A DNA stretch of 64,000 nt from Fulverythrobacter ferritrahens (lineage in GTDB: Bacteria; Pseudomonadota; Alphaproteobacteria; Sphingomonadales; Sphingomonadaceae): NCBI RefSeq assembly GCF_020539485.1, contig NZ_JACDXU010000002.1, positions 62,001 through 126,000 on the forward strand, read 5' to 3'. This document shows, one piece after another, positions 8,764 to 17,637 of this stretch (positions are counted from its first letter, which is position 1; each line of letters opens with the position of its first letter). Under the pieces are notes generated by a model, which was not told the DNA's origin, did not search any database, and was given only the letters and a program-made list of their open reading frames with translations. The position numbers and the translations under genes were made by a program.

Positions 8764-10029
8764 ATGAATGGCAGTCTGGAAATTTCCCACTTCATCGGGG
8801 TCGGGCTGGCGTTGGCGCTTGGCCTGCTGGTGGGCATCCAGCGGGGCTGGACCTATCGCACCCTGCCCGACGGCGCGCGCTTTGCCGGCATCCGTACCTA
8901 TGGCCTGCTGGGGCTGGCCGGCGGGATTGCAGGCGTGTTGTACAATCACGCCGAAGGGCCTGCACTGGTTCTGCTGGCCGCCGCCGCGCTGCTGATAATC
9001 GCCGGCTATCGCCGGTCAAGCAACGGGGCGCAGGTGAGCGGCACAGCCAGCATGGTGGCTCTGATCACCGTCGCCAGCGGCTTCATGGTGGCAATGGGCG
9101 AGCGTTTGCTGGGCACGACCATAGCCGTCGCCATGGTGCTGCTGCTGTCGCTGAGAGGGCGGCTGCACAGCTGGATCAACCATCTGGAAGAGCGCGAAGT
9201 GATGGCGATCGCGCGCTTTGCGGTGATCGCCATGGTGATCCTGCCCTTGCTGCCCGATCGTGGCTTCGGCCCCTACGATGCGTGGAATCCGCGCCAGCTC
9301 TGGGCCGTGGTGGTCATGGTCTCCGGATTTTCCTTCTGCGGATATTTCGCGGCCAAATGGCTGGGCGCATCGCGCGGGCACATCGCCACCGCAGCGGCGG
9401 GGGCAGTGGTTTCCTCCACGGCCGTGACGGCAGGCATGGCCAAGCGCATGCGCGAAGGGGAGGCCAGCCCCGCCATCCTTTCCGCCGCGATCAGCGCCGC
9501 ATCGGTGGTGATGTATCTGCGCGTGGCGGTTCTGGTGGGGGTTCTGGCGCCCTTCGCCCTGCCCCAACTTGCGATGCTGATCGTGCCCGGCGCGCTCGTC
9601 AGCCTTGCGGCAACGGCATGGGCGCTGCGCACCGCCGCACAGGAACCGCGGGATGCACCGGGCGAGGTGGGCGTTCGCAACCCGTTCGATCTGGGGCCGG
9701 CGCTGCTCCTCACCGTGCTGGTCATGGCGCTTACCGTGGTCGCGCATTGGGTTCTGGCGAGTTTCGGGGACCGCGGCCTGGCGGTAGTGCTGGCCGTTTC
9801 GGGCATCGTGGATGTCGATTCCGCGATCATCACCATGGGCAACCTGCCGCCGGGCACGCTGGAGCCCCTGGTGGCAGGCACCGTGCTGGCGATCCCGGTA
9901 ACGCTCAACACCCTGTTCAAGGGCGCCGTGGCGATCGGCATCGCCGGCTGGCAAAAGGGCAGGCTGGGCGCGCTGCCGCTATTTGCCAGTGCGCTGGCGA
10001 CGGGGCTGGCCTGGATGATTATCCACTAG
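8764..10029 (+). CDS. MgtC/SapB-DUF4010 family membrane protein
   Basis: 421 residues, almost all hydrophobic, with about a dozen membrane segments. The N-terminal third is MgtC-like (FIGVGLALALGLLVGIQRGW, then GIRTYGLLGLAGG); the rest matches the DUF4010 part (AAAGAVVSSTAVTAGMA, VSGIVDVDSAIITMG). MgtC proteins influence magnesium and phosphate homeostasis; the longer DUF4010 form has no firm function. The ATG at 8764 has no obvious Shine-Dalgarno. It is preceded by 262 bases of apparently non-coding sequence and is convergent with the phosphohexomutase gene. Confidence 0.85.
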   Translation: MNGSLEISHFIGVGLALALGLLVGIQRGWTYRTLPDGARFAGIRTYGLLGLAGGIAGVLYNHAEGPALVLLAAAALLIIAGYRRSSNGAQVSGTASMVALITVASGFMVAMGERLLGTTIAVAMVLLLSLRGRLHSWINHLEEREVMAIARFAVIAMVILPLLPDRGFGPYDAWNPRQLWAVVVMVSGFSFCGYFAAKWLGASRGHIATAAAGAVVSSTAVTAGMAKRMREGEASPAILSAAISAASVVMYLRVAVLVGVLAPFALPQLAMLIVPGALVSLAATAWALRTAAQEPRDAPGEVGVRNPFDLGPALLLTVLVMALTVVAHWVLASFGDRGLAVVLAVSGIVDVDSAIITMGNLPPGTLEPLVAGTVLAIPVTLNTLFKGAVAIGIAGWQKGRLGALPLFASALATGLAWMIIH

Positions 10030-10068
10030 GCACCCCGCCGCTGCCTGAAGAGCGGCCCGCAAGCCGAG

Positions 10069-11472
10069 TCAGTGCCCTGCCTGCGGCCCCCGTTCGAGGC
10101 CCGAAAGCTCCAGCTGCTCGTCAATCTGGGCGACCAGCCGGGCAAGCCCTTCCTCGCTGTCGCTTTCCGCGCGGGCAACCAGCACGTCCTGTGTGTTCGA
10201 TGCGCGCAGCAGCCACCAACCGTCATCGGTGGAAACGCGCACGCCATCGGTGGCGTCCACTTCCGCGCCGCTGCCCGAAAGGCGCTGCTTCACTTCCTCG
10301 ATCGCGCCGAACTTGCGGCTCTCATCCACCTGGAAACGCAGCTCCGGCGTATTGATCATGGCGGGCATGGCAGAGCGCAATTCGGTGACCGACTTGCCCA
10401 GCCGCGCACTGGCTGCGATCAGCCGCACCCCGGCATAGAGCGCATCGTCAAAGCCGTAATAGTCATGCGCGAAGAAGACGTGCCCGCTCATTTCGCCTGC
10501 CAGCGGAGCACCGGTTTCCTTCATTTTGGACTTGATGAGGCTATGGCCGGTCTTCCACATCAGCGGCTTGCCGCCGCATTCGGCGACACGCTGGAACAGG
10601 GCGCGGCTTGCCTTCACATCCGCGATAATCATGGCGCCCGGCACCTGCCGCAGCAGATCCTCGGCATAGATCATCAGCAGCTGATCGCCCCAGATCACCC
10701 GGCCCTGGCCGTCCACCGCGCCGATCCGGTCCCCGTCACCATCGAAGGCGATACCGAAATCGAGCTGCTTTTCCGCGACCAGCGCCTGAAGATCTGCCAG
10801 ATTCTCCGGCATGGTGGGATCGGGATGATGATTGGGAAACGTACCGTCGACTTCGGTATAAAGCAGGTGATGCTCCCCGGGCAGGCGCGCAGCCAGCGCT
10901 TCCAGCGCCGGGCCGGCAGCGCCATTGCCGGCGTCCCAGCCGACGCGCAGGGAGGCAAGCGCAGCGGGATCGATTCCGGCGAGCCCCTGCAGCATCCGCT
11001 CGATATAAGCGTCCATCACCTCGCGGGTCTCGACACTGCCTTCACCGTCCAGCCAGACGCCTTCGGCCGCGATCTTGCCCAAAAGCTGGATGTCCGGGCC
11101 GAAGAAGGGACGGCCCTGAAAGACCATCTTGAAGCCATTATAGTTGGGGGGATTGTGGCTGCCGGTTATTTGAATGCCGCCATCCACATCTTCGGCTGAG
11201 GCTTCGGCATAATAGAGCATCGGCGTGGGGCCCATGCCGATGCGCACCACATCGCACCCGCTGGCGGTCAGCCCTTCGACCAGCGCTTCCTCCAGCAGGG
11301 GCGAACTCGTCCGCCCGTCATAACCCACAGCAACTTTCCGTCCGCCCGCCTCGCGCAGCAATGTGGCGAAGGCACGGCCGATGGCGCGCGCATCCTGGGC
11401 GCTCAGGGTTTCGCCAATGATCCCGCGAATGTCGTATTCGCGCAGCACGGTCGAGTGGAACCGGTGGCTCAT
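10069..11472 (-). CDS. Phosphomannomutase/phosphoglucomutase
   Basis: Interconverts hexose 1- and 6-phosphates, feeding cell-envelope sugar nucleotides. 467 residues, four-domain alpha-D-phosphohexomutase. YDIRG near the start, the phosphoserine loop GGIQITGSHNPPNYNG, the Mg-binding loop FDGDGDRIG, the sugar-specificity loop GEMSGHVFF, and a C-terminal phosphate-binding domain (VRVSTDDGWWLLRASNTQD) are all visible. ATG 11472 is chosen because GAGGA lies six bases upstream; a TTG four codons earlier is less likely. Last gene of the mipZ - J-domain - mutase operon; the gap to the J-domain gene is 8 bases. Confidence 0.93.
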   Translation of the reverse strand: MSHRFHSTVLREYDIRGIIGETLSAQDARAIGRAFATLLREAGGRKVAVGYDGRTSSPLLEEALVEGLTASGCDVVRIGMGPTPMLYYAEASAEDVDGGIQITGSHNPPNYNGFKMVFQGRPFFGPDIQLLGKIAAEGVWLDGEGSVETREVMDAYIERMLQGLAGIDPAALASLRVGWDAGNGAAGPALEALAARLPGEHHLLYTEVDGTFPNHHPDPTMPENLADLQALVAEKQLDFGIAFDGDGDRIGAVDGQGRVIWGDQLLMIYAEDLLRQVPGAMIIADVKASRALFQRVAECGGKPLMWKTGHSLIKSKMKETGAPLAGEMSGHVFFAHDYYGFDDALYAGVRLIAASARLGKSVTELRSAMPAMINTPELRFQVDESRKFGAIEEVKQRLSGSGAEVDATDGVRVSTDDGWWLLRASNTQDVLVARAESDSEEGLARLVAQIDEQLELSGLERGPQAGH

Positions 11473-11480
11473 CTGTATCC

Positions 11481-11768
11481 TCAATTGTGGTCAGGCAGTT
11501 CGTCGAGCAGCAGATCGCGCGCGGCATTGGCCTCGTGTACCTGCTCGTTGGTTCCCCCGCGATCGGGATGGACCATGGTAATCAGGCGGCGATGCGCCTC
11601 CAGTATTTCGTCACGCCCGGCATCCTTGCGCACCGCCAGCAATTTGCGCGCGCGGAAAATCGCCTGGCTGCGGGTGGAGGGCCCCTTCAGGAAATCCCAG
11701 GGCCAACGGCCCGTTATCGCCTTGCACAGCGCGATCCCGATCACAGCAAAGAAGATCAGGCGCGTCAT
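11481..11768 (-). CDS. Membrane-anchored J-domain protein (TIM14/PAM18-like)
   Basis: 95 residues: an N-terminal hydrophobic anchor (MTRLIFFAVIGIALC), the segment ITGRWPWDFLKG, then a short J domain with helix DEILEAHRRLITMVHPDRGG containing the HPD signature. It probably recruits DnaK to the inner membrane. An in-frame ATG at 11804 would overlap mipZ by 32 bases and has no ribosome site; ATG 11768 leaves 4 bases after the mipZ stop and puts the anchor at the N-terminus. Small proteins of this architecture are common in Alphaproteobacteria. Confidence 0.85.
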   Translation of the reverse strand: MTRLIFFAVIGIALCKAITGRWPWDFLKGPSTRSQAIFRARKLLAVRKDAGRDEILEAHRRLITMVHPDRGGTNEQVHEANAARDLLLDELPDHN

Positions 11769-11772
11769 GGCT

Positions 11773-12582
11773 TCAGACCGTCTCCGTTCCCTGCGCCCTG
11801 ACATGGGTGGGCAGGTTCAGCCCGGCCACCAGCGCGCGTAATTCCTGGCGGGCGACCAGATGGCTGGTGCCCAGCTCACCCAGATGGCCCTTGTCCAGCA
11901 GGGTGAGGCCAGAGGGGAACAATTCGCGATAGATCACGCGTTCTGAAAGGCCCTGGGCAATCCGGAAGCCAACCCGCTTGGAAAGTTCGTTCAGCGCATC
12001 GTCGATACGCTTCTGGTTGCGCGCTTCCTGCTTCTGGGTGCGGTTGCGCACCACCACCCAGTCCATTTCCCGGCGCTGGTCACGGATCGTGGCCATGGCC
12101 CGCTTCTTGCGCGCTTCCCAGATCAGTTCCGCATAGAAGCTGAGCCGCTTGACCTTGAAATTCTCGGCATCGACCTGCCCGATGAGGTCGAAATCGACGA
12201 AGCTGTCATTCAGCGGCGTGACCAGCGTATCGGCCGTGGTGGCCACATGCCGCGCGAAGACATCGTCTCGCCCAGGCGTGTCGAAGATCAGGAAGTCCAC
12301 ACCTTCGCCCACTTCGGCAGTCAGCTGGTCCAGCTCTTCCACCGTTTCTCCGCCAAATACGGCGAAACGCGCATTGGGCAGGGTAACGTTGCGGCGCTGT
12401 TCCGTGCCGGTGCGGTTTTCAAGATAGCGGAACAAGGTGCGCTGGCGCGGATCGAGATCGATCGCGGCCACCTTCGCCCCCTTGTAAGCCAGCGCAACGG
12501 CAACATGGACCGCGGTCGTGGACTTTCCCGTGCCGCCCTTTTCATTGGCGAAGACGATACGATGGGGTGCGTTGGCAGGCAC
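11773..12582 (-). CDS. mipZ: MipZ division-plane positioning ATPase (ParA/MinD family)
   Basis: 269 residues. Forms a gradient from the chromosome origins that blocks FtsZ assembly away from midcell. The deviant Walker A motif NEKGGTGKSTTAVHVA lies near residues 13-28; Walker B-like DFLIFDTPGRDD and the signature LTPLNDSFVDFDLIG match the MipZ branch rather than plasmid ParA, which would be paired with parB (none here). Translation starts at GTG 12582 or a nearby codon. First gene of the operon with the J-domain and phosphohexomutase genes. Location near panC matches other alphaproteobacterial genomes from memory. Confidence 0.9.
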   Translation of the reverse strand: MPANAPHRIVFANEKGGTGKSTTAVHVAVALAYKGAKVAAIDLDPRQRTLFRYLENRTGTEQRRNVTLPNARFAVFGGETVEELDQLTAEVGEGVDFLIFDTPGRDDVFARHVATTADTLVTPLNDSFVDFDLIGQVDAENFKVKRLSFYAELIWEARKKRAMATIRDQRREMDWVVVRNRTQKQEARNQKRIDDALNELSKRVGFRIAQGLSERVIYRELFPSGLTLLDKGHLGELGTSHLVARQELRALVAGLNLPTHVRAQGTETV

Positions 12583-12899
12583 GGTCTGGCAGGACTCTCG
12601 CTGTTGAAGGCAATGGCCGGGCGGCCAATGGGCGGCTCTTTCAGGCTATTATCCAACGGAAAGTTGCGAGGCAATTGCACTATCCCCAATCTTGGACCCA
12701 TTCCTTAACCCTAACTGGGATCCCGCCCTTCCCGCTTGCCGTGAAAGGCGCGGGCCCAAAGCTGCACAAACCGGTGAAACGGGCCTGCGCCCGCTTTGCT
12801 CGGAGCCGCCCACACGCTAAGGTGAGCGCCATCTGGGATGGGACAGACGGGCGCCGGCCAGACATCTGAACATGCACGTTATTTTTTAGGAGCGATTCC
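12583..12899. other. 317-base divergent intergenic region
   Basis: Spacer between mipZ (leftward) and the CsgG-like gene (rightward). It must hold both promoters. Nothing else is recognised: no strong hairpin, repeat or small gene. A T-run (12882-12887) and AGGAG (12888-12892) lie directly before the rightward gene. Confidence 0.4.
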
Positions 12900-13673
12900 A
12901 TGAGGAAGCTGATCGCCGGAATTCTGGCATCCGCACTTGTTCTGGGCACTGCCCCGGCCCCTGCCTTTGCCAAGGAAAAAGACAAATCTTCTGCCCGCAA
13001 GGATCAGGAAAAAGGCTCGAACGAGATTCCCCGCTGCACGCGCAATCTCGGCACGCTGGCCATTGTGGAGCCGGACGACAAATGGTGGCGCGAATATAAT
13101 CTGGGCAGCCCGGAAGCCATCCTGCGCGTATTCGTCCAGCGATCGGGCTGTTTCACGCTGGTCAATCGTGGCGGCGCGATGCAGAGCCGCAACATGGAAC
13201 GCGCTCTGGCGGATTCCGGCGAGCTGCAGGAAGGTTCCAACCTGGGCAAGGGTCAGGTGAAGGCAGCCGATTACTTCCTCCAGCCGGACATCGTTTCCAC
13301 CAACAGCAATTCCGGCGGCGGCAAGGTACTGGGCGGGCTCGGCGGCCTGCTGGGTGGCACCGTTGGCGCGATTGCCGGCGGCATCTCCGTGAAGAAGGGC
13401 GAAGCGAACGTCACCCTCTCGCTGGTCAATGCCCGCACCACCGTGGAAGAAGCCCTGGTAGAAGGCTATTTCCGCAAGAAGGATCTCAGCTGGGGCGCCG
13501 GTGGCGGCCTGTTCTCCGGCGGTGTTTTCGGCGGCGCCGGCGGCGGTGGCTATCAGAACACCGAAATCGGCCAGATCATCGTACTTGCCTATCTCGATGC
13601 CTATACTCAGATGGTCGGCCAGCTCGGCGGCTTGCCGGAGGATGCGGCAGCGGCGGCGCCCGAAGCGAAGTAA
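12900..13673 (+). CDS. CsgG/HfaB-like secreted protein
   Basis: 257 residues with a signal peptide (KLIAGILASALVLGTAPAPAFAKE). The middle has the CsgG/TolB-N style pattern (LGTLAIVEPDD, LRVFVQRSGCFTLVNRGGAMQSRNMERAL) and then ADYFLQPDIVSTNS. Glycine-rich stretches (GGKVLGGLGGLLGGTVGAIAGG and GGGLFSGGVFGGAGGGG) flank a beta-rich part (VTLSLVNARTTVEEALVEG). CsgG relatives form outer-membrane secretion pores for curli or holdfast anchors, but no lipobox is present and no curli gene is nearby, so a pore role is uncertain. AGGAG precedes the ATG. Confidence 0.75.
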   Translation: MRKLIAGILASALVLGTAPAPAFAKEKDKSSARKDQEKGSNEIPRCTRNLGTLAIVEPDDKWWREYNLGSPEAILRVFVQRSGCFTLVNRGGAMQSRNMERALADSGELQEGSNLGKGQVKAADYFLQPDIVSTNSNSGGGKVLGGLGGLLGGTVGAIAGGISVKKGEANVTLSLVNARTTVEEALVEGYFRKKDLSWGAGGGLFSGGVFGGAGGGGYQNTEIGQIIVLAYLDAYTQMVGQLGGLPEDAAAAAPEAK

Positions 13674-13700
13674 ATTTCGCCTGAGGAAACAGGTGCGGCA

Positions 13701-13730
13701 GGAGGGAAGCAGCAGCAGCGGCTTCCCTCC
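13701..13730 (+). terminator. Hairpin after the CsgG-like gene
   Basis: Perfect 10-bp inverted repeat (GGAGGGAAGC 13701-13710, GCTTCCCTCC 13721-13730) with a ten-base loop, 27 bases after the stop. No U-tract follows, so it is terminator-like only. Confidence 0.5.
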
Positions 13731-13783
13731 CCGCCCGTTCCGCCTCTTGCTTTCGCGTCGTTTGGGCCCGATGGGACCGCGTC

Positions 13784-14644
13784 ATGAAAGTCGTCACTAC
13801 GCTCGCCCAGCTGCGCGATGAAGTCGCCCGCCTGCGCACATCCGGCGCGGTCGCGCTGGTTCCCACCATGGGCGCCCTGCACGACGGGCACCTTGCTCTG
13901 GTCCGCCGCGCCCGCGAACTTGCTTCATCTGTAGTGGTTTCGATCTTCGTCAATCCCACCCAATTCGGGCCGAACGAGGATCTGGATGCCTATCCGCGCC
14001 AGCTTGCGGAGGATGCGCGTCTGCTGGAGGAGGCAGGCGTCGCCTTGCTCTGGGCGCCGTCAGTGGAGGAAGTCTATCCCGCAGGCTTCGCCACCTCCAT
14101 TTCGGTCAGCGGCGTCAGCGAAGGCCTGTGCGGCGCCTCGCGGCCAGGCCATTTCGACGGTGTCGCCACCGTTGTGGCCAAGCTGTTCAACCAGGTGCAG
14201 CCCGATATCGCCCTGTTCGGCGAGAAGGACTGGCAGCAGCTGGCGGTGATCCGGCGCATGGCGCGTGATCTCGATTATACCCACCCCCATGTTTCGGACA
14301 TTATCGGCGTGCCCATTGTGCGGGAAAGCGACGGACTCGCCCTCAGCAGCCGCAATCGCTACCTCTCGCCGGAAGAGCGCGCCGCGGCGGCGGCCTTGCC
14401 CACAGCAATGAAGCAGGCAATTGCGCGTATCGAAAGCGGCGAGAACGTCCCCGCCACGCTGGCCGCGCTTGAGGCAGAACTGATCCGCGCGGGTTTCAGC
14501 TCGGTCGATTACGCCACCCTGACCGATGCCGGCAGCCTTGAGCCGCTGGCGATAATGGGCAATGCTCCCGCCCGGCTGCTGGTGGCCGCCCGCATCGGCC
14601 GCACCCGGCTGATCGACAATATGCCAGTGGGGGAGAGCCTGTGA
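13784..14644 (+). CDS. panC: Pantothenate synthetase
   Basis: Condenses pantoate with beta-alanine using ATP, the last step of pantothenate synthesis. 286 residues, normal length. All family motifs are visible: PTMGALHDGH (HIGH-like nucleotide site), FVNPTQFGPNEDLDAYPR, FGEKDWQQL, and SDGLALSSRNRYLS (KMSKS-equivalent). It overlaps the next gene by four bases (GTGA), so the two are translationally coupled. The pantoate-forming genes panB and panE are not in the window. Confidence 0.97.
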   Translation: MKVVTTLAQLRDEVARLRTSGAVALVPTMGALHDGHLALVRRARELASSVVVSIFVNPTQFGPNEDLDAYPRQLAEDARLLEEAGVALLWAPSVEEVYPAGFATSISVSGVSEGLCGASRPGHFDGVATVVAKLFNQVQPDIALFGEKDWQQLAVIRRMARDLDYTHPHVSDIIGVPIVRESDGLALSSRNRYLSPEERAAAAALPTAMKQAIARIESGENVPATLAALEAELIRAGFSSVDYATLTDAGSLEPLAIMGNAPARLLVAARIGRTRLIDNMPVGESL

Positions 14645-15018
14645 CCGAAGAGGATTTCCGGCGCTATGTGGCCGCGTTCAACGCGAATGATTTTGACGGC
14701 TTCGGCCAGTTCTACGCCGATGACGTGATCTTTGAGCTGGGCGGGATGAAGCGGATCGACGGGCGCGAGGCGATTCTCGATTTCTACCGCCAGGTGAAGG
14801 CCCATATCACCGAAATCGTCACTCCTCTCGACGTGATCGTCACGCCCACCCGCATTGCCATGCATTGCCGCACCACTTTCGAAACCTTCAAGGACTGGCC
14901 CGATTTCGAAATCTGGCCGACCGTCGCCGGTGACAGGCGCGTGGTGGAAACCATCGCCATGTATGAAGTGGACGGGGGCCGCTTCACTCACATTCGCGGT
15001 GCCCGTTTCAAGCCCTGA
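14641..15018 (+). CDS. SnoaL-like / NTF2-fold protein
   Basis: 125 residues, a single NTF2-like domain (EEDFRRYVAAFNANDFDGFGQFYADDVIFELGGM, GREAILDFYRQVKAH). The fold binds small hydrophobic ligands or acts as a ketosteroid-isomerase-type enzyme; no specific substrate can be inferred. Starts at GTG 14641, inside the panC stop (GTGA), with GGGGAGAG upstream. Co-transcribed with panC and the DUF3817 gene. Confidence 0.75.
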   Translation: MTEEDFRRYVAAFNANDFDGFGQFYADDVIFELGGMKRIDGREAILDFYRQVKAHITEIVTPLDVIVTPTRIAMHCRTTFETFKDWPDFEIWPTVAGDRRVVETIAMYEVDGGRFTHIRGARFKP

Positions 15019-15031
15019 GAGAGGACTTCCC

Positions 15032-15313
15032 TTGCTTCGTTTCTTCCGCGCCGTCGCACTGGCCGAAGGCGTCAGCACTCTGCTGCTGTTCCTGGTGGCA
15101 ATGCCGCTGAAATACATGTTCGATCAGCCTGCGCTGATCCGCCCGGTAGGCTGGGCACATGGAGTTTTGTTTCTGACCTATCTCGTGGCGATGGTGCCGG
15201 GCCTGTGGGGCCGCCGTGCCGGTCTGCTTGGCTGGTTGAGAACCTTCGTGGCCGCGTTCTTTCCCTTCGGCACCTTTCTCAATGACGGGTTTGTGAAGCG
15301 GCTGGATCGCTGA
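15032..15313 (+). CDS. DUF3817 small integral membrane protein
   Basis: 93 residues with three hydrophobic segments (ALAEGVSTLLLFLVAMPLKY, GVLFLTYLVAMVPGLWG, LLGWLRTFVAAFFPFGTF). This matches the DUF3817 pattern (E near the first helix, PLKY, GxLF, P-G-TF). Starts at TTG 15032: GAGAGGA is 7 bases upstream, and homology-like sequence begins exactly there; an in-frame ATG far upstream would overlap the preceding gene. The last 35 bases overlap the convergent O-antigen-ligase-like gene. Function unknown. Confidence 0.8.
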   Translation: MLRFFRAVALAEGVSTLLLFLVAMPLKYMFDQPALIRPVGWAHGVLFLTYLVAMVPGLWGRRAGLLGWLRTFVAAFFPFGTFLNDGFVKRLDR

Positions 15314-16661
15314 TTTTCGGGCTGCGGGCGAACATTCCCACCGCCAGCCCCGCAAGACATGCCAGCGACATGGAGCGCAGCGGATAATCCACTATGGAAT
15401 GCACCGCGATCAGCGCCAGCACGCTGAGGCCGAACGCGATCTGGGGCCGCCATTCCCGCGCGCGGCGCCAGCTGCGCCACGCCATGAACAGGACGAGCCC
15501 GCTCGCCAGCAGCAGCGCGACGGCGCCAAAGATTCCGGCTTCGAGCAGGAGCTCCAGATAATCGTTATGCGCCCTGTTGGGCACGCTGGCATTCACTGCC
15601 TCAAGCGGTTCCAGCGCGATGAAGGTGGGCACGAAAGTCCCCATTCCGGTGCCGAAGGGCCAGTGCTGGCCGATCGCGTAAAGCGTGTCCCGCCACAGCC
15701 CCTCGCGGCCGTCTCCAGAAAAATCGAAGCGTTCCGCAACTCGTTGCAGCACCACATTGTGCCTCACCAGGAACAGGACACCGGCGATCGCAGCCAGAAT
15801 GCCCGCCGCGATGGCCGGCCCCCGGCCCTTCCAGTTCGTGCGACGGTCAAGCGCAAGGATAGCCCAGCCGGCGACCAATACAGGCAACAACAGGGCGATG
15901 CCCGTTCGCGATGCGGTAAGGACCGTGGCCAGCACGAGCAGGAGCGCAATCCCCCCCACCAGCCAGCCATTGCGCCAGATGCTTTCAACCCCGGGGCGGC
16001 GCTGCGGCGGAACATGGCCGGCCACAAAGGCAGCCAGGGCAAGCACACCGATCAGGAGAATATCGGCCTCGGCATTCCGATTGGCCTGGAAGCCTACCAC
16101 CACGCCCGGATGGCTGGTCGAATAGAGATGGAAGGCGCTGCTGCCACCGGCAAGCTGGAAGGCGCCGAGCACAGCCGAGAGCAGAGCCAGCCCGGCAGCG
16201 ATGCCCAGCAGCATCTGCCTGTCCGGCCGTGCGAGCGAGCCGGCCATCAGCATCAGGGCGAGAGGGGGCAGGAGCGACAGGAGGCTGGCGAGCGTGCGCG
16301 GGGCGGATTCGGTAAAGGGCTGCCAGCTGTCTTCCCGGTCGATCAGTTCCAGCGCGGCGGCCCTGACTTCCCCGCCGGGGAGCGCCTGCCACAATTGCGG
16401 CGGCAAAGGAACGAGCTGGAGCAACGGGATCGCGACGACAATCAGTGCGAGCAACCACAATGCCGGATCCGCTGGCTTACGTAGGGGCCCGGGCAACCAC
16501 AGCCAGTTCAGGATAAGTAGCCCGGCGAGCATTTCCAGCCAGACTTCCGTCGATGGATTGGGCGTGCCGCCTCCGCCCAATATGATTGCAAGAATGAGCA
16601 GGCCCGCAGCAAGCACCAGATGGCGCTGCGATGGACGAATTGCGGGAATAAATCGAAGCAA
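15279..16661 (-). CDS. O-antigen ligase (WaaL/Wzy_C) family protein
   Basis: 460 residues with about 10-12 membrane helices and a periplasmic loop. The Wzy_C domain pattern is present: NRNAEADILLIG, TASRTGIALLLPVL, a large loop, then RAHNDYLELLLEAGIFGAV. Such proteins join O-antigen to lipid A-core or polymerise exopolysaccharide; ligase and polymerase cannot be separated from sequence alone. The TTG start at 16661 has TGGAG upstream. No glycosyltransferase cluster surrounds it, but wecB/wecC lie 45 kb away in the window. Its 3' end overlaps DUF3817 by 35 bases. Confidence 0.85.
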   Translation of the reverse strand: MLRFIPAIRPSQRHLVLAAGLLILAIILGGGGTPNPSTEVWLEMLAGLLILNWLWLPGPLRKPADPALWLLALIVVAIPLLQLVPLPPQLWQALPGGEVRAAALELIDREDSWQPFTESAPRTLASLLSLLPPLALMLMAGSLARPDRQMLLGIAAGLALLSAVLGAFQLAGGSSAFHLYSTSHPGVVVGFQANRNAEADILLIGVLALAAFVAGHVPPQRRPGVESIWRNGWLVGGIALLLVLATVLTASRTGIALLLPVLVAGWAILALDRRTNWKGRGPAIAAGILAAIAGVLFLVRHNVVLQRVAERFDFSGDGREGLWRDTLYAIGQHWPFGTGMGTFVPTFIALEPLEAVNASVPNRAHNDYLELLLEAGIFGAVALLLASGLVLFMAWRSWRRAREWRPQIAFGLSVLALIAVHSIVDYPLRSMSLACLAGLAVGMFARSPKISDPAASQTRH

Positions 16662-16863
16662 GTCCCATCTCCAGGCTGCAAGGCGATTTGGGCAATGGAT
16701 AAGGCGGGGGCGCGTTACGTCAACGCAAGGTACGGAATATCCGGGAGAAGTAACCTATTTCCTGCTCGCGCGCCGGGTGAAGAATACACGTCATCCCGTA
16801 TGGAGAACCGCCCACCGCAGGCGCGGCTGATATCCGGGAGAGGAGGAAAACGGGAGGGTTGGC

Positions 16864-16937
16864 TGGAGCGGGTAGCGGGAATCGAACCCGCCTAACTAGC
16901 TTGGAAGGCTAGGGCTTTACCACTAAGCTATACCCGC
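16864..16937 (-). tRNA. tRNA-Gly (anticodon TCC)
   Basis: Acceptor arms GCGGGTA / TACCCGC pair fully; the T-loop has GGTTCGATTCC; the anticodon loop (16901-16907) reads CTTCCAA. The discriminator T is followed by an encoded CCA at 16864-16866. 74 bases. Confidence 0.97.
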
Positions 16938-17007
16938 CCGTTCCAGTCGGGCTGCACTGCCATCAGCAGGGGCGCGCAGTCAATAGCGTGCTTGCGCAGG
17001 AGGCCGT

Positions 17008-17544
17008 TCAATGGCCTTCGAATTCCATCAGTGCTTCGACTTCGATGCCATTTTCACGCAGCAATTGCGCGCCGCCCAGATCGGGCAGATCGATCACGAA
17101 CAGGGCGCGATCCACCACCGCTCCCGCCTGACGGAGCAATTGCGCGGCTGCCAGAGCCGTGCCGCCAGTCGCGATCAGATCGTCAACTATGATGATCCGT
17201 TCGCCCGGCCGGATAAGCGTGGGATCGATCTCCAGCCGCGCCTCGCCATATTCCAGCGCGTAATCCACCCCGATGGTCGGCACGGGCAGCTTGCCCGCCT
17301 TTCGTACCGGCACGAAGCCGAGCATGAGCAGCGAAGCCACCGCGGCCCCGAAGATAAAGCCCCGCGCCTCAAGCCCGGCGATGGCCCCGGCACCCACTGC
17401 ATTGGCGCGGCCAGCGATATTCTCCACCGCTGCGGTCAGCCCCCTGCCGTCCGCCAGCAAGGTAGTGATGTCGCGGAACAGAATGCCCTGCTTGGGGTAG
17501 TCCGGCACCGTGCGAATGAGCGACTTGAGTTCATCGGGCGTCAT
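17008..17544 (-). CDS. apt: Adenine phosphoribosyltransferase
   Basis: Salvages adenine to AMP with PRPP. 178 residues, typical length. The PRPP-binding motif RIIIVDDLIATGGTALAA is present, and the N-terminus TVPDYPKQGILFRDITTLL is characteristic. ATG 17544 is chosen because AGGAGG lies just before it; an upstream in-frame start adds 15 residues that do not fit the family. It lies 36 bases downstream of a strong terminator for petABC and is therefore probably transcribed separately. Confidence 0.97.
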   Translation of the reverse strand: MTPDELKSLIRTVPDYPKQGILFRDITTLLADGRGLTAAVENIAGRANAVGAGAIAGLEARGFIFGAAVASLLMLGFVPVRKAGKLPVPTIGVDYALEYGEARLEIDPTLIRPGERIIIVDDLIATGGTALAAAQLLRQAGAVVDRALFVIDLPDLGGAQLLRENGIEVEALMEFEGH

Positions 17545-17570
17545 GGGGCCTCCTGGCGGATGGCAGCGCG

Positions 17571-17608
17571 AAAAAGAAACGCCCCTCACATCCGGGGATG
17601 GAGGGGCG
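17571..17608 (-). terminator. Rho-independent terminator of petABC
   Basis: On the minus strand, stem CGCCCCTC / GAGGGGCG (17601-17608 / 17580-17587) with a 13-base loop is followed by TTTCTTTTT (17579-17571). It lies 30 bases after the petC stop. Confidence 0.92.
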
Positions 17609-17637
17609 CTTGTGTCTGGTCTCTATCGAGCCTGGCC

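Noticed and set aside
15032-15313. Start of the DUF3817 protein at an upstream ATG (14855)
   Set aside because: The extra 59 residues overlap the previous gene and are not hydrophobic or conserved; a TTG with a ribosome site fits better.
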